A DNA stretch of 64,000 nt from Pseudolabrys sp. (lineage in GTDB: Bacteria; Pseudomonadota; Alphaproteobacteria; Rhizobiales; Xanthobacteraceae). Positions within the stretch are counted from its first letter, which is position 1. Every line of letters starts with the position of its first letter. The translations under genes were made by a program, and so were the position numbers. Below the pieces are notes generated by a model. It worked only from the letters and a program-made list of their open reading frames with translations. It was not told where the DNA came from and searched no databases. The DNA lies in the NCBI GenBank assembly GCA_026125895.1, contig JAHCKG010000002.1, positions 248,001 to 312,000 on the forward strand, read 5' to 3'. Positions 35,196 to 43,068 of the stretch are shown in pieces.

Positions 35196-35568
35196 CTTGA
35201 TTACTCCACAGCAGGACGCCATGCGACGTAGAATCGTTGAAATAGGAACTCCGAACCCAACCGACATTGCTGGAACTATCGAAACCGACCGCTACTCGAA
35301 GCGGGTTCCCGGAAGTACTTGTCGTGTCATGGTCAACGAACACTAAAGAGTCCAGCGGCCTCGTCGCGCTTCTATAGACGGATGTGGGGTACTGTAAGGC
35401 GCGACTGATAGAATCTGCGGTCCCGAGGAAGGGATAGGTCGTAAATTCGGGGTGGCTGCCCTCGATATGAGAAACCGTATCGTCTGCCAGTAGAAAAGTG
35501 TCCAGCCTCGACAACGCTGTCGTCGTCAGCGCAGTTGTCCTGATGAGAGTACCAGGGCGCTGGCCCAT
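35182..35568 (-). CDS. Uncharacterised protein, IS1595 cargo
   Basis: 128 residues, Ser/Thr-rich with many short beta-like stretches (TALSRLDTFLLADDTVSHIE, DSLVFVDHDTTSTSGNPLRV, GWVRSSYFND). It has no signal peptide, cysteine cluster or membrane segment. No family is recognised. It lies 13 bp after the next cargo gene upstream and overlaps the DUF2283 start by 14 bp. A good start context (GGAGAGGAT before ATG 35568) supports it as a real gene. Confidence 0.65.
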   Translation of the reverse strand: MGQRPGTLIRTTALTTTALSRLDTFLLADDTVSHIEGSHPEFTTYPFLGTADSISRALQYPTSVYRSATRPLDSLVFVDHDTTSTSGNPLRVAVGFDSSSNVGWVRSSYFNDSTSHGVLLWSNQDDKS

Positions 35569-35581
35569 GATCCTCTCCTTG

Positions 35582-35947
35582 TTATCTCTTAAGAGATTCG
35601 TTGATTTCTTGAACGTATTTCGCCCACTCAGCGTCTGTCACCTTGAGAACAGATCGAAGCTCAGCAATCTTGCCGGCCAGCCAAGTTGAAAAATTGATCG
35701 CAGAAGAGAGATCCATGGTCACATTGACCTCCAGCTCCCTCACGATGACCTGCCCCACCGGCTCCGGCGACTCCTTTGCCGAGCCATCAGGCCCAACAGT
35801 AAGGACGGACGACAGAGGACCAGCGCCTCTCTCATTGTAAAATGAGAATTGAAGGCGCCCTCGGGGCGTCACACCGCCGTAAGCGCCGTCGGCAGCAACA
35901 ACGCGATAAAAGTTGCTCTGCTCGTATTCAACCTTAAGCTCCGCCAT
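35582..35947 (-). CDS. Uncharacterised protein, IS1595 cargo
   Basis: 121 residues from ATG 35947 with AGAGGGGAC in front. It contains FYRVVAADGAYGGVTPRGRL, LQFSFYNERGAGPLSSVLT, then VGQVIVRELEVNVTMDLSSAINFSTWLAGKIAEL. I have seen proteins with this FYRVxxADGAxGGxTPRG / VxMDLxxAxxxxxWLxxKI pattern in many bacteria, without a function attached. The region VIMD...WLxxKI may form a helical cap on a beta sandwich. It is the first gene of the minus-strand cargo unit. Confidence 0.68.
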   Translation of the reverse strand: MAELKVEYEQSNFYRVVAADGAYGGVTPRGRLQFSFYNERGAGPLSSVLTVGPDGSAKESPEPVGQVIVRELEVNVTMDLSSAINFSTWLAGKIAELRSVLKVTDAEWAKYVQEINESLKR

Positions 35948-36051
35948 GGCGTCCCCTCTATTTGCCCGGGACACCACTTTCAGCAGAATTCACCTTTCTC
36001 TGCAACTTTCTAACGGCGCTTCGGCAGCCCTCGTCATTAGGATTTAAAACT

Positions 36052-36074
36052 CTTTTGTTAAGTACATAAGTGCG
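36052..36074. repeat. Right subterminal inverted repeat of the element
   Basis: Complement of 33457-33479 with two mismatches. Another related word, AATAAGTGTCAAGGAC, follows it, so the right end carries extra copies of the TAAGTG/CACTTA motif. Confidence 0.8.
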
Positions 36075-36101
36075 AATAAGTGTCAAGGACTAAATGCTAG
36101 G

Positions 36102-36109
36102 TCCTATTG
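36102..36109. repeat. Right target-site duplication of the IS1595 element
   Basis: TCCTATTG, identical to 33437-33444. Its complement contains the stop codon TAG of the OmpA-family gene. Confidence 0.8.
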
Positions 36110-37168
36110 CTCGACCAGCTCGACGCGGCGGTTCTTGGCCCTGCCCTCGTCGGAACGGTTGGTCGCGACCGGCGACATCGGCCCCAGCCCGCGCGGCACC
36201 AGGCGCTTGGCATCGATGCCGTGGCGCGCGGCCAGCGCCTTGACCACCGCGTCGGCGCGGCGGTTCGACAGGCTGACGTTGTAGTCGAGCGTCCCCTTGT
36301 TGTCGGTATGGCCGATCACGAAGGCGCGCAGGGCCGGGTTGGCCTTGAGGAACTTGGCCATCTCGGCCAGTTGCGGCTCGGATTCCGGCTTGATGTCGGC
36401 TTTGTCGAAGTCGAACAGGATACCGTAGAACACCGCCTTGCCCTGACTGGCGATATCGCCGGTGATCTGCTCGGCGCTGACCATCTCCATGCGCTTTTCC
36501 ATGGCACGCGGCTCGATGACCTCGACCAGCACACCGACGCGGTCGCGCAAGGCCTCCGAATAGGTGCCGAACGAACCGCCCGTGTGGGTGCCGCCATAGA
36601 CGGCGACATAGGTGTCGCCCGCCGGGCCGCTCTTCTTGAACAACGTGTAGCGCGGGTCGAGCAGTTGATCGAACGAGGCATCGATCAGCAGCCGGCGCAA
36701 CCGCTCGTAGTTCGGGCCGACCACCTTGGTCTCCGGCCGGTCCCAGCGATATTTCAGGACGACGAAGCTCTCGCCGCAATCATTCCCCGCGCAGCGATAG
36801 ACCGGTTCGAAGCCGCGTGCGGCAACGCTGTCGGTAAAGTTCGTCGTCACCTCCAGCGACGAACGGCCGGCCGGCGCCACATAGATCATCCGCGTCACCT
36901 TGCCTTGGGCGGTCACCATGGCCGAGAACTGTTTGTCGGACGCGTAGCTCTTGCCCTGCGCCGGGCCGCTCGGCAGCTTGAGTTCGTCGAAGGCCTTTTC
37001 CGTTTTGGCGAGCAGCGCCGAGCCGGTGTAGCGGCCGACCAGCGGGTGATCGCCGGCACTGGGCAGGTCTTTCGACAAAAACGCCATCACCCGCTCATCG
37101 GGCGCGGCCTGTACAGCAAGCGGCAGAAGGGTGGCGAGGGTGACGGCCAGCGTCAGCGAGCGCAGCAT
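36104..37168 (-). CDS. OmpA family protein with N-terminal DUF4892-like region
   Basis: 354 residues with a signal peptide (LTLAVTLATLLPLAVQA, cleavage near APDE). Residues about 30-235 resemble the DUF4892-type domain (YTGSALLAKTEKAFDELKLP, YKYRWDRPETKVV-like stretch). The C-terminal OmpA domain (about 245-354) carries FYGILFDFDKADIKPES and the peptidoglycan-binding signature IGHTDNKGTLDYNVSLSNRRADAVVKAL. The protein should be periplasmic or outer-membrane linked and grip peptidoglycan. Its stop codon lies in the target-site duplication of the IS1595 element; the reading frame is intact. Confidence 0.9.
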   Translation of the reverse strand: MLRSLTLAVTLATLLPLAVQAAPDERVMAFLSKDLPSAGDHPLVGRYTGSALLAKTEKAFDELKLPSGPAQGKSYASDKQFSAMVTAQGKVTRMIYVAPAGRSSLEVTTNFTDSVAARGFEPVYRCAGNDCGESFVVLKYRWDRPETKVVGPNYERLRRLLIDASFDQLLDPRYTLFKKSGPAGDTYVAVYGGTHTGGSFGTYSEALRDRVGVLVEVIEPRAMEKRMEMVSAEQITGDIASQGKAVFYGILFDFDKADIKPESEPQLAEMAKFLKANPALRAFVIGHTDNKGTLDYNVSLSNRRADAVVKALAARHGIDAKRLVPRGLGPMSPVATNRSDEGRAKNRRVELVEQ

Positions 37169-37285
37169 CGCGGTTTCTCCGGAGCTTGGGAGGGATTCCG
37201 AAAGCCCCGGAAGAATTCCACAGCGGCTGCGCCGTGAATGTGACGTCCATCACGCGGCGGCGGCCTGCCAGCCGGTTATCGCGGC

Positions 37286-37726
37286 CTATAACAAGCCAAG
37301 CTGCATCAGTTCGCGCCGCATCTCTTCGGGCATGTTCACGGCGCCCTTGGCCGCCTTGGTGAGGTCGCGCGGCGCTTCCTTGGCATCGAGGTAGCGCCAG
37401 CCCTGGAAGGCCGAGCGCGGGCGCGGCTCGACGGGCACGCATTTGGGATCGAGCACCAGCTTGCAGCGGTGGATGCCGTCCTTGTCGGTGAACGGCCGGA
37501 TATCGAGAATCACCTCGCGGCACAGGATCTGGCCCTTGATCACCCAGTAGATCGAGCCGCCGTCCTTCAGTTCGTCGGCGCGCTTAGGCACCATGCGCGT
37601 CGTATGAATGCGCTCCGGCTTCTTCACGCCGCGCTTCTTCTGCGCCTTGATCTTGTCGTCGATCCAGCCTTGCAGGTCGGCGATGCTATCGGTGCCGACC
37701 GAGAGTTTGATCAAATGCAGCGGCAT
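37286..37726 (-). CDS. DUF1489 family protein
   Basis: 146 residues. The pattern MPLHLIKLSVGTDSIADLQG, RMVPKRADELKDGGSIYWVIKGQILCREVILDIRPF and CKLVLDPKCVPVEPRPRSAFQGWRYL is that of DUF1489, a conserved alphaproteobacterial family of unknown function. The open frame runs far upstream, but the family start is MPLHLIKL at 37726. It lies 8 bp after the membrane-protein gene on the same strand, so the two are probably cotranscribed. Confidence 0.92.
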   Translation of the reverse strand: MPLHLIKLSVGTDSIADLQGWIDDKIKAQKKRGVKKPERIHTTRMVPKRADELKDGGSIYWVIKGQILCREVILDIRPFTDKDGIHRCKLVLDPKCVPVEPRPRSAFQGWRYLDAKEAPRDLTKAAKGAVNMPEEMRRELMQLGLL

Positions 37727-37734
37727 GTCAGTCG

Positions 37735-38316
37735 TCAAATCCCGGAAACGAATTTCGCCATGATGACAATGATGGCAATCTGCATGACGCCCTGCGCGGC
37801 GACGGCGTAGAAGTATCCGCTCATCAGGCGGCCGATCTTGGCGCGGTCCGGCTCGGCCTTCTGCAATTCGAAACAGACGCGCAAATTGGTCGGCAGCAGA
37901 TAGCCGAGGCCCTGGATCGTCATCAATGTGACCAGGATAAGCGCGCCATAAACCCAGGCGATCTGCGGCCACTCCAGCGCGGTAAAGCCGAGCTCGACGG
38001 CCAGAAACCAGCCGGCCGTGCCGGTGATGATCGACAAGGTCGGCATGAGGAACAAGGTGCGCGGCGTCAGCTTGAGCAGGATCTGCTTGCGCACGGAGAT
38101 GTCGAGCGTGCGCATGATGGGCCCGAGCACAAAGCCCATGAACAGATCGATGCCGGTCCACAGCACGCCGGCCATCACATGCACCCAGTTGAGGAACCAG
38201 ATGTTACGGCTGACGATGGCGGCAACCATGACGGCGAGCGCCACGGCGACATACCAAAGATAATGCAGCCGGATCAGTGAAGGCGGATGGTCCGGAGCGA
38301 TGGCGACGGTCGTCAT
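37735..38316 (-). CDS. Integral membrane protein (DUF2269/CopD-like)
   Basis: 193 residues with five hydrophobic segments: YLWYVAVALAVMVAAIVS, WFLNWVHVMAGVLWTGIDLFMGFVLGP, TLFLMPTLSIITGTAGWFLA, VYGALILVTLMTIQGLGYLLP and YFYAVAAQGVMQIAIIVIM. The WVHVMAGVLWTG stretch, with His in a membrane helix followed by G-x-W, recalls DUF2269, CopD and other predicted haem or metal membrane proteins. No further assignment is supported. It heads a two-gene unit with the DUF1489 gene. Confidence 0.75.
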   Translation of the reverse strand: MTTVAIAPDHPPSLIRLHYLWYVAVALAVMVAAIVSRNIWFLNWVHVMAGVLWTGIDLFMGFVLGPIMRTLDISVRKQILLKLTPRTLFLMPTLSIITGTAGWFLAVELGFTALEWPQIAWVYGALILVTLMTIQGLGYLLPTNLRVCFELQKAEPDRAKIGRLMSGYFYAVAAQGVMQIAIIVIMAKFVSGI

Positions 38317-38392
38317 GTGCTCATTCCCCCGCGCTGGCCGCGCCTGCTATCTCTATCACATTCATATCTTCGTCGATCCAAATCCGAACCGC

Positions 38393-38508
38393 CATCCTGA
38401 GGTGCGACCTCCGCGAAAGCGGAGGGAGCCTCGAAGGATGAACGCCCGGGGTTCACGGGCCGTCGCCCTTCGAGGCTCACGCTGCGCGTGAGCACCTCAG
38501 GGTGACGG
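38393..38508. repeat. Intergenic inverted repeat (family R5)
   Basis: CATCCTGAGGTGCGACCTCCGCG at the left and AGCACCTCAGGGTGACGG at the right are imperfect complements; CCTCGAAGGATGAACG and CGTCGCCCTTCGAGG form an inner pair. This is a typical rhizobial intergenic repeat. Confidence 0.8.
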
Positions 38509-38514
38509 AAAAAA

Positions 38515-40467
38515 TCATCCGCCCTCACCCGGCGCGATCACCATCACCTTGGCGCCCTCGGCGATCTGGCTGCCTGCCGTGGCGGCGATCTCGGCGACCG
38601 TGCCGTCGATCGATGCGGTGAGCGTGTGCTCCATCTTCATCGCCTCGATGATGGCAAGTCGCTGGCCGCGCGCCACCGCAGCGCCCTGCTCCACCAGCAC
38701 GGCCAGCACCTTGCCGTGCATCGGCGCACGCACCAGCCCGCCGCCGCCATTGCCGGCGCCCTCCTCGAGGCTCAGATCGCGCAAGGAGAGTTTGGTCTGA
38801 CGGCCGCGGCGCAGCACAAAGACCGCCTCCGGGGTGGCGATCGCGGTGGCATCGTCGGCCGCACTTGAGCCTTCGACGCGCAACACAGCCTCGCCGTCCT
38901 CATAGGCCACCTCGGCGTTGAGGTTGTGACCCTCGGCGGTGAGCGGCACGATCAGGCGCCGCGTCCCAGAGAGCTGGAAGCCGTCATCGGCGTCCCACGG
39001 CGAGTCGAAACTGGCGGTGCGTTCGCTGAGCAGTTCGCGCTCGCGCTCGATCAGTGCCAGCGCGCCGAAGGCGACCGCCGCGTGGTCGAGCGGCTGCGGC
39101 CCGGCGCCGAGCTCGCTCAAATGCGCGTCGATGAAGCCGGTGTCGAAGTCACCGTTGCGGAAATCCGGCGCGCGGGCGAGCTGGCTGAGAAAGCCGGCAT
39201 TGCTGCGCGGGCCGATGACGACGGTGGCGTCGAGCGCATCGGCGAGGATGTCGAGCGCCTCGCCGCGCGTTGGCGCATGGGCAATGAGCTTGGCGATCAT
39301 CGGATCGTAGAACGGCGTCACCTCGTCGCCGGCCTCGACGCCGGTATCGACACGCAGTCCGTCCGCCTTGGGGAAGTCGAGCGCGATCAGCCGGCCGGTG
39401 GACGGCAGGAACGACTTCTCCGGATCCTCGGCATAAAGCCGCGCCTCGACGGCGTGGCCTTCGAGCGGCACCTGATCCTGCTTCAGCGGCAGCGCCTCGC
39501 CATTGGCGATGCGGAACTGCCACTCGACGAGGTCGAGGCCGGTGATCGCCTCGGTCACCGGATGCTCGACCTGCAGGCGCGTGTTCATTTCCATGAACCA
39601 GAAGCCGCCGCTCTTGAGACCACCGGCGCCGTCGGCGATGAACTCGATGGTGCCGGCGCCGACATAGGAGGCCGCCTTCGCCGCGGCGACGGCCGCCGCG
39701 CCCATCTCGGCGCGCAAGGCGGCGCTCATGCCCGGCGCGGGGGCTTCCTCGATCACCTTCTGATGGCGGCGCTGCAAGGAGCAGTCGCGCTCGTTGAGAT
39801 GGATGGCGTTGCCGTGGCTGTCGGCGAAGACCTGCATCTCGATGTGGCGCGGCGCCGTGATGTATTTCTCGATCAGCACGCGGGCGTCGCCGAAGGCGTT
39901 CTGCGCCTCGCGCATCGCGCCTTCCAGCGCGTCGTCGAAATCGGCGTGCTTGTCGACACGGCGCATGCCCTTGCCGCCGCCGCCGGCCACCGCCTTGATC
40001 AGCACCGGGTAGCCGATCTCGTAAGCCTTGCGCTTGAGGAACGGCGGGTCCTGCTTGTCGCCATGATAGCCCGGCACGACCGGCACGCCGGCCTTCTCCA
40101 TCAGCGCCTTGGCGCGGTCCTTGAGTCCCATGGCCTCGATCGCAGCGGGCGGCGGACCGACGAAGACGATGCCGGCCTCAGCGCAGGCCTTGGCGAAGGC
40201 GGTGTTCTCCGACAGGAAGCCGTAGCCGGGGTGGATGCACTCGGCCTTCGCGGCCTTGGCGGCGGCGATGATGTTGTCGATGACGAGGTAGCTCTGCGCC
40301 GCCGGCGCCGGGCCGATCAGATGCGCCTCGTCGGCGAGCTTGACGTGCAGCGCCTGCGCGTCGGCCTGCGAATGGACGGCGATGGTGCGCATGCCCATCC
40401 GCTTGGCGGTGCGCATGATGCGGGCTGCGATTTCGCCGCGATTGGCGATGAGAACGGATTTGAACAT
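38515..40467 (-). CDS. mccA: Acyl-CoA carboxylase biotin-containing alpha subunit (probably 3-methylcrotonyl-CoA)
   Basis: 650 residues. The biotin carboxylase part (1-450) has VLIANRGEIAARIMRTAKRM, IHPGYGFLSENTAFA, AVAGGGGKGMR (ATP grasp loop), FWFMEMNTRLQVEHPVTE and ITGLDLVEWQ. A linker leads to the biotinyl domain with APMHGKV and EAMKMEH, biotinylated at Lys611. The enzyme carboxylates biotin for transfer to a branched acyl-CoA in leucine catabolism. Specificity is inferred: the matching beta subunit lies at 48366-49973 and resembles MccB. The two genes are 8 kb apart, whereas mcc genes are usually adjacent. Propionyl- or geranyl-CoA carboxylase remain possible. Confidence 0.88.
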   Translation of the reverse strand: MFKSVLIANRGEIAARIMRTAKRMGMRTIAVHSQADAQALHVKLADEAHLIGPAPAAQSYLVIDNIIAAAKAAKAECIHPGYGFLSENTAFAKACAEAGIVFVGPPPAAIEAMGLKDRAKALMEKAGVPVVPGYHGDKQDPPFLKRKAYEIGYPVLIKAVAGGGGKGMRRVDKHADFDDALEGAMREAQNAFGDARVLIEKYITAPRHIEMQVFADSHGNAIHLNERDCSLQRRHQKVIEEAPAPGMSAALRAEMGAAAVAAAKAASYVGAGTIEFIADGAGGLKSGGFWFMEMNTRLQVEHPVTEAITGLDLVEWQFRIANGEALPLKQDQVPLEGHAVEARLYAEDPEKSFLPSTGRLIALDFPKADGLRVDTGVEAGDEVTPFYDPMIAKLIAHAPTRGEALDILADALDATVVIGPRSNAGFLSQLARAPDFRNGDFDTGFIDAHLSELGAGPQPLDHAAVAFGALALIERERELLSERTASFDSPWDADDGFQLSGTRRLIVPLTAEGHNLNAEVAYEDGEAVLRVEGSSAADDATAIATPEAVFVLRRGRQTKLSLRDLSLEEGAGNGGGGLVRAPMHGKVLAVLVEQGAAVARGQRLAIIEAMKMEHTLTASIDGTVAEIAATAGSQIAEGAKVMVIAPGEGG

Positions 40468-40494
40468 GCGGCTGGCGGACCCGGGCTATCTCAC

Positions 40495-40583
40495 CGTCAT
40501 GCCCGGCTTTATGCCGGGCATCCACGTCTTTCTTGCCAGTAACAAAGCAAGACGTGGATGGCCGGGACAAGCCCGGCCATGAC
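40495..40583. repeat. Palindromic repeats including R1 copy 3
   Basis: A hairpin CGTCATGCCCGGCTTTATGCCGGGCATCCACG (40495-40526) is followed by the 28-bp R1 element (40556-40583), identical to 9264-9291. The outer words CATCCACGTC and GACGTGGATG pair across both. Confidence 0.85.
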
Positions 40584-40585
40584 GA

Positions 40586-41422
40586 TTATTGGGATTCGTT
40601 CGGCACCTGTGGACGCTTTGGCGGCACCGGGGTTTTGGACGGCTCGACCGGCACCGGCGGCGTCTTGTCGCCCGGGGCGCCCTGCGTGACGGCCGCGGCC
40701 TTGGCCTCGGCAGCCTCCTTCGACAAAGGCGGCTCGGAATTCATGATGCTGACCGGCGGGATCGAGGCGGCCGAGGGGAAATCGTATTTCGACGACACCG
40801 CACGCGCCTCCGGCTGCGCCGAGGCGGTCTGCGGCAGCACCGGCTGCACAGGAGCCTGCGACGTCTGCGGCCCGGCGGGCTGGGCCGGCGGCGGCGGAGC
40901 GTTCCAGGCGCCGGCGTGGCGCGAGACGTACTGGTCGAAGGTCTGCGCCTTCATGTTCGACTTGAGCATGTTGGCGTCGGCGACCAGGGCGAAGCCGGAG
41001 CATTGCGCCGCGGTGCAGCCGTCGCGCTGGCTCAGCACATGGGCGGCGATGCCGAAGCGGTCGAGCTCGATGGCGCGGCGGCTGGCGGCGAGCCGCGGCG
41101 CGAGCGCGGGCATCGTTTGCGCATCGGCCAGCAGGTCGAGCCGCGCGCCGATATAGGCGACGGCCGCGGCGGTCGCCTGCGGCGAGGCGAACACGGCCGC
41201 CTCGCAGGCGGTCTCGGTGGTGTCGCCGGCGGCGGCGTCGAGGCAGGCGAGCGCCGAGCCGGCGCCGAGCGCCCGCGCGGTGAGATCGTCGCTGCGCGCC
41301 ATAATCGCGCGGCGGTCGGCGGCCTTGTCGCTACGGCTGAGCGCATCGGTGACGACGAACAGGCCGGCCAGACCGACCGCCAGCAGCACGCCCGGCACGA
41401 TGAGCCGATAAAGGATAGTCAT
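40586..41422 (-). CDS. Membrane-anchored uncharacterised protein with Pro-rich C-terminus
   Basis: 278 residues from ATG 41422. One N-terminal hydrophobic segment (LYRLIVPGVLLAVGLAGLFVV) anchors it, followed by an Ala-rich helical region with four or more Cys (ALACLDAAAGDTTETACEAA, DGCTAAQCSG) and TFDQYVSRHAGAW. From about residue 175 it is a Pro/Gln/Ala-rich low-complexity tail ending PVPPKRPQVPNESQ. It probably faces the periplasm. No family recognised; similar proteins are annotated hypothetical in Bradyrhizobium. Confidence 0.75.
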   Translation of the reverse strand: MTILYRLIVPGVLLAVGLAGLFVVTDALSRSDKAADRRAIMARSDDLTARALGAGSALACLDAAAGDTTETACEAAVFASPQATAAAVAYIGARLDLLADAQTMPALAPRLAASRRAIELDRFGIAAHVLSQRDGCTAAQCSGFALVADANMLKSNMKAQTFDQYVSRHAGAWNAPPPPAQPAGPQTSQAPVQPVLPQTASAQPEARAVSSKYDFPSAASIPPVSIMNSEPPLSKEAAEAKAAAVTQGAPGDKTPPVPVEPSKTPVPPKRPQVPNESQ

Positions 41423-41540
41423 GGTGGTATCGGCACTCCTCGCCCGCTTCCGGCGCATCATAGCCGGAAGCCCCTCCTGCCCTCAAATTGCGGCCAGGAA
41501 CAGGCAATTTCGCGACGCGATACCTGCAAAAGCCGGGAGG

Positions 41541-42503
41541 TCAGCGCACCGTGGCGCCGGAGACCTTCACGACTTCGGCCCATTTCTCGATATCCTTGTT
41601 GAGATAGGCCTCGAACTCGGTCGCCGACATCGGCATCGGGATGGCGCCCTGCTTCAGCCAGGCCTCCTTCACCGCCGGCAGTTCGATGGTCTTGTTCACC
41701 GTCTTGTTGAGGAAGGCGATGACGTCCGGCGGCGTGCCCTTCGGCGCCATCAGGCCGAGCCAGATGGTGGCCTCGTAGCCGGGCACGGTTTCGGCCACGG
41801 TCGGCAGGTCCGGCGTCAGCGGGTTGCGCTTGAGGCCGGTGGTGGCCAGCGCCTTGACCTTGCCGTCCTTGGCGAGCGCCGTCATCGTCGTGACGGCGTC
41901 GAACATCATCTGCACCGTGCCGGCGAGCACGCTGTTGCGCGCGTCGCCCGAGGCGCGGTGCGGCACGTGGACGATGTCGGTTTTGCTCATGGCTTTGAAC
42001 AGCTCGCCGGCCATGTGATACGGCGTGCCGGGGCCCGACGAGGCATAGTTCAGCTTGCCCGGTTCCTTCTTCGCCAGCGCGATGAATTCGGCGACATTGT
42101 TCGCCGGCACCGACGGCGGCACCACCATGATGAGGTCGGAATAGTTGATGCTGGCGACCGGCACGAAGTCGCGCATCAGCTTGAACGGCTTGTTCGGGAT
42201 CAGCGATTCATTGGTGGTGTGGGTGTTCGACATCAAAAGCAGCGTGTAGCCGTCGGGCGGCGACTTGGCGACGACGTCGGTGCCGATCAGCGAGCCGGCG
42301 CCGGGGCGATCCTCGACCACGAAGGACTGGCCGGTTTCATCGGAGAGATGTTTGGCCAGCACGCGCGCATAGACGTCGGCGGGGCCGCCGGCGCCGAACG
42401 GCACGATGATCTTCACGACCCGGCTCGGATAGGTGTCGGCCGAAGCCGGAGCCGCGCTGATGGCCAGAACGGCCAGCGCGAGCAGGCGCAACATGGCGCG
42501 CAT
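41541..42503 (-). CDS. Tripartite tricarboxylate transporter substrate-binding protein (Bug family)
   Basis: 320 residues with signal peptide (LRLLALAVLAISAAPASA). The mature protein has YPSRVVKIIVPFGAGGPADVYARVLAK and VEDRPGAGSLIGTDVVAKSPPDGYTLLL. It also has LNYASSGPGTPYHMAGELF, HVPHRASGDARNSVLAG and LWLGLMAPKGTPP-like sequence, all standard for the TctC/Bug extracytoplasmic receptors that bind small carboxylates. No tctA or tctB genes are nearby, so it is an orphan receptor, as is common for this expanded family. Confidence 0.93.
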   Translation of the reverse strand: MRAMLRLLALAVLAISAAPASADTYPSRVVKIIVPFGAGGPADVYARVLAKHLSDETGQSFVVEDRPGAGSLIGTDVVAKSPPDGYTLLLMSNTHTTNESLIPNKPFKLMRDFVPVASINYSDLIMVVPPSVPANNVAEFIALAKKEPGKLNYASSGPGTPYHMAGELFKAMSKTDIVHVPHRASGDARNSVLAGTVQMMFDAVTTMTALAKDGKVKALATTGLKRNPLTPDLPTVAETVPGYEATIWLGLMAPKGTPPDVIAFLNKTVNKTIELPAVKEAWLKQGAIPMPMSATEFEAYLNKDIEKWAEVVKVSGATVR

Positions 42504-42599
42504 CGAAAGATCCTCCCATCGCTTGTTATGGGCGGCGTGACTCGTACGCCGCTGCCGCGAATTCTAGGTCGCGCCGGCGCCGGATGTCAGGTTTTTCTT

Positions 42600-42935
42600 T
42601 TAGACGCCGCCGGCGGATTTGAAACCGGGCGCCACATCGGACGCGGCGGCGAACGCGCCCTTGGCCTCGATCGAGGTCATCGCCACGGTGGTCTTGAGAT
42701 CGGTGACGCCGGCGCCGGAACCGGCCGCCAGCAGCGCCGCCGCCATTTGCGTGTTGTCGGGCACATCGGCGATGAGCAGGAAATCATAGTCGCCGAAGGT
42801 GACGTAATAGCCGATCAGCTTGCCGCCGACCTTGGCCAGCAGGCGCGACACCGCGTCGGCGCGATCCTCGGGCTTGATCAGCATGCCCTTGATGGCGTCG
42901 CGCGTATAACGCCCCTGCGTGATGTAGATCGGCAT
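42600..42935 (-). CDS. GYD domain protein
   Basis: 111 residues. PIYITQGRYTRDAIKGMLIKPEDR and GGKLIGYYVTFGDYDFLLIADVPDN contain the GYD motif that names the family; the N-terminal ferredoxin-like fold resembles dimeric alpha-beta barrel proteins. Function unknown. GGGGAGGGG five bases before ATG 42935 fixes the start; GTG 42941 is unlikely. The C-terminus is Ala/Gly-rich and probably disordered. Confidence 0.85.
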   Translation of the reverse strand: MPIYITQGRYTRDAIKGMLIKPEDRADAVSRLLAKVGGKLIGYYVTFGDYDFLLIADVPDNTQMAAALLAAGSGAGVTDLKTTVAMTSIEAKGAFAAASDVAPGFKSAGGV

Positions 42936-43068
42936 CGGCACCCCTCCCCGCGATTCAATCGATGGGCGAGTATAGCCGAAAGCGGCGACGGCACAGCAGC
43001 GCGCACCTCGCCTTTAGCGAAGGATGTTGCTGCGGATATTTCCGGAATGCGTCGGACGGGGCTGGCCG

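Larger units (their letters stand above)
33445..36101 (+). mobile_element. IS1595/ISXO2-type transposon with cargo genes
   Basis: A roughly 2.66-kb element bounded by the 8-bp direct repeat TCCTATTG. Near the ends, a 23-bp inverted repeat, CGCACTTATATACTTGACAAAAG on the left (33457-33479) and its complement on the right (36052-36074), matches at 21 of 23 positions. The right copy lies 15 bp further from its end, so the extreme termini are not symmetrical. Contents are a transposase (33518-34453) and at least five small genes with no transposition role visible (34507-35947). The DNA is more AT-rich than the flanks. It inserted at the stop codon of the OmpA-family gene; the duplication recreates that stop. 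Confidence 0.85.
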
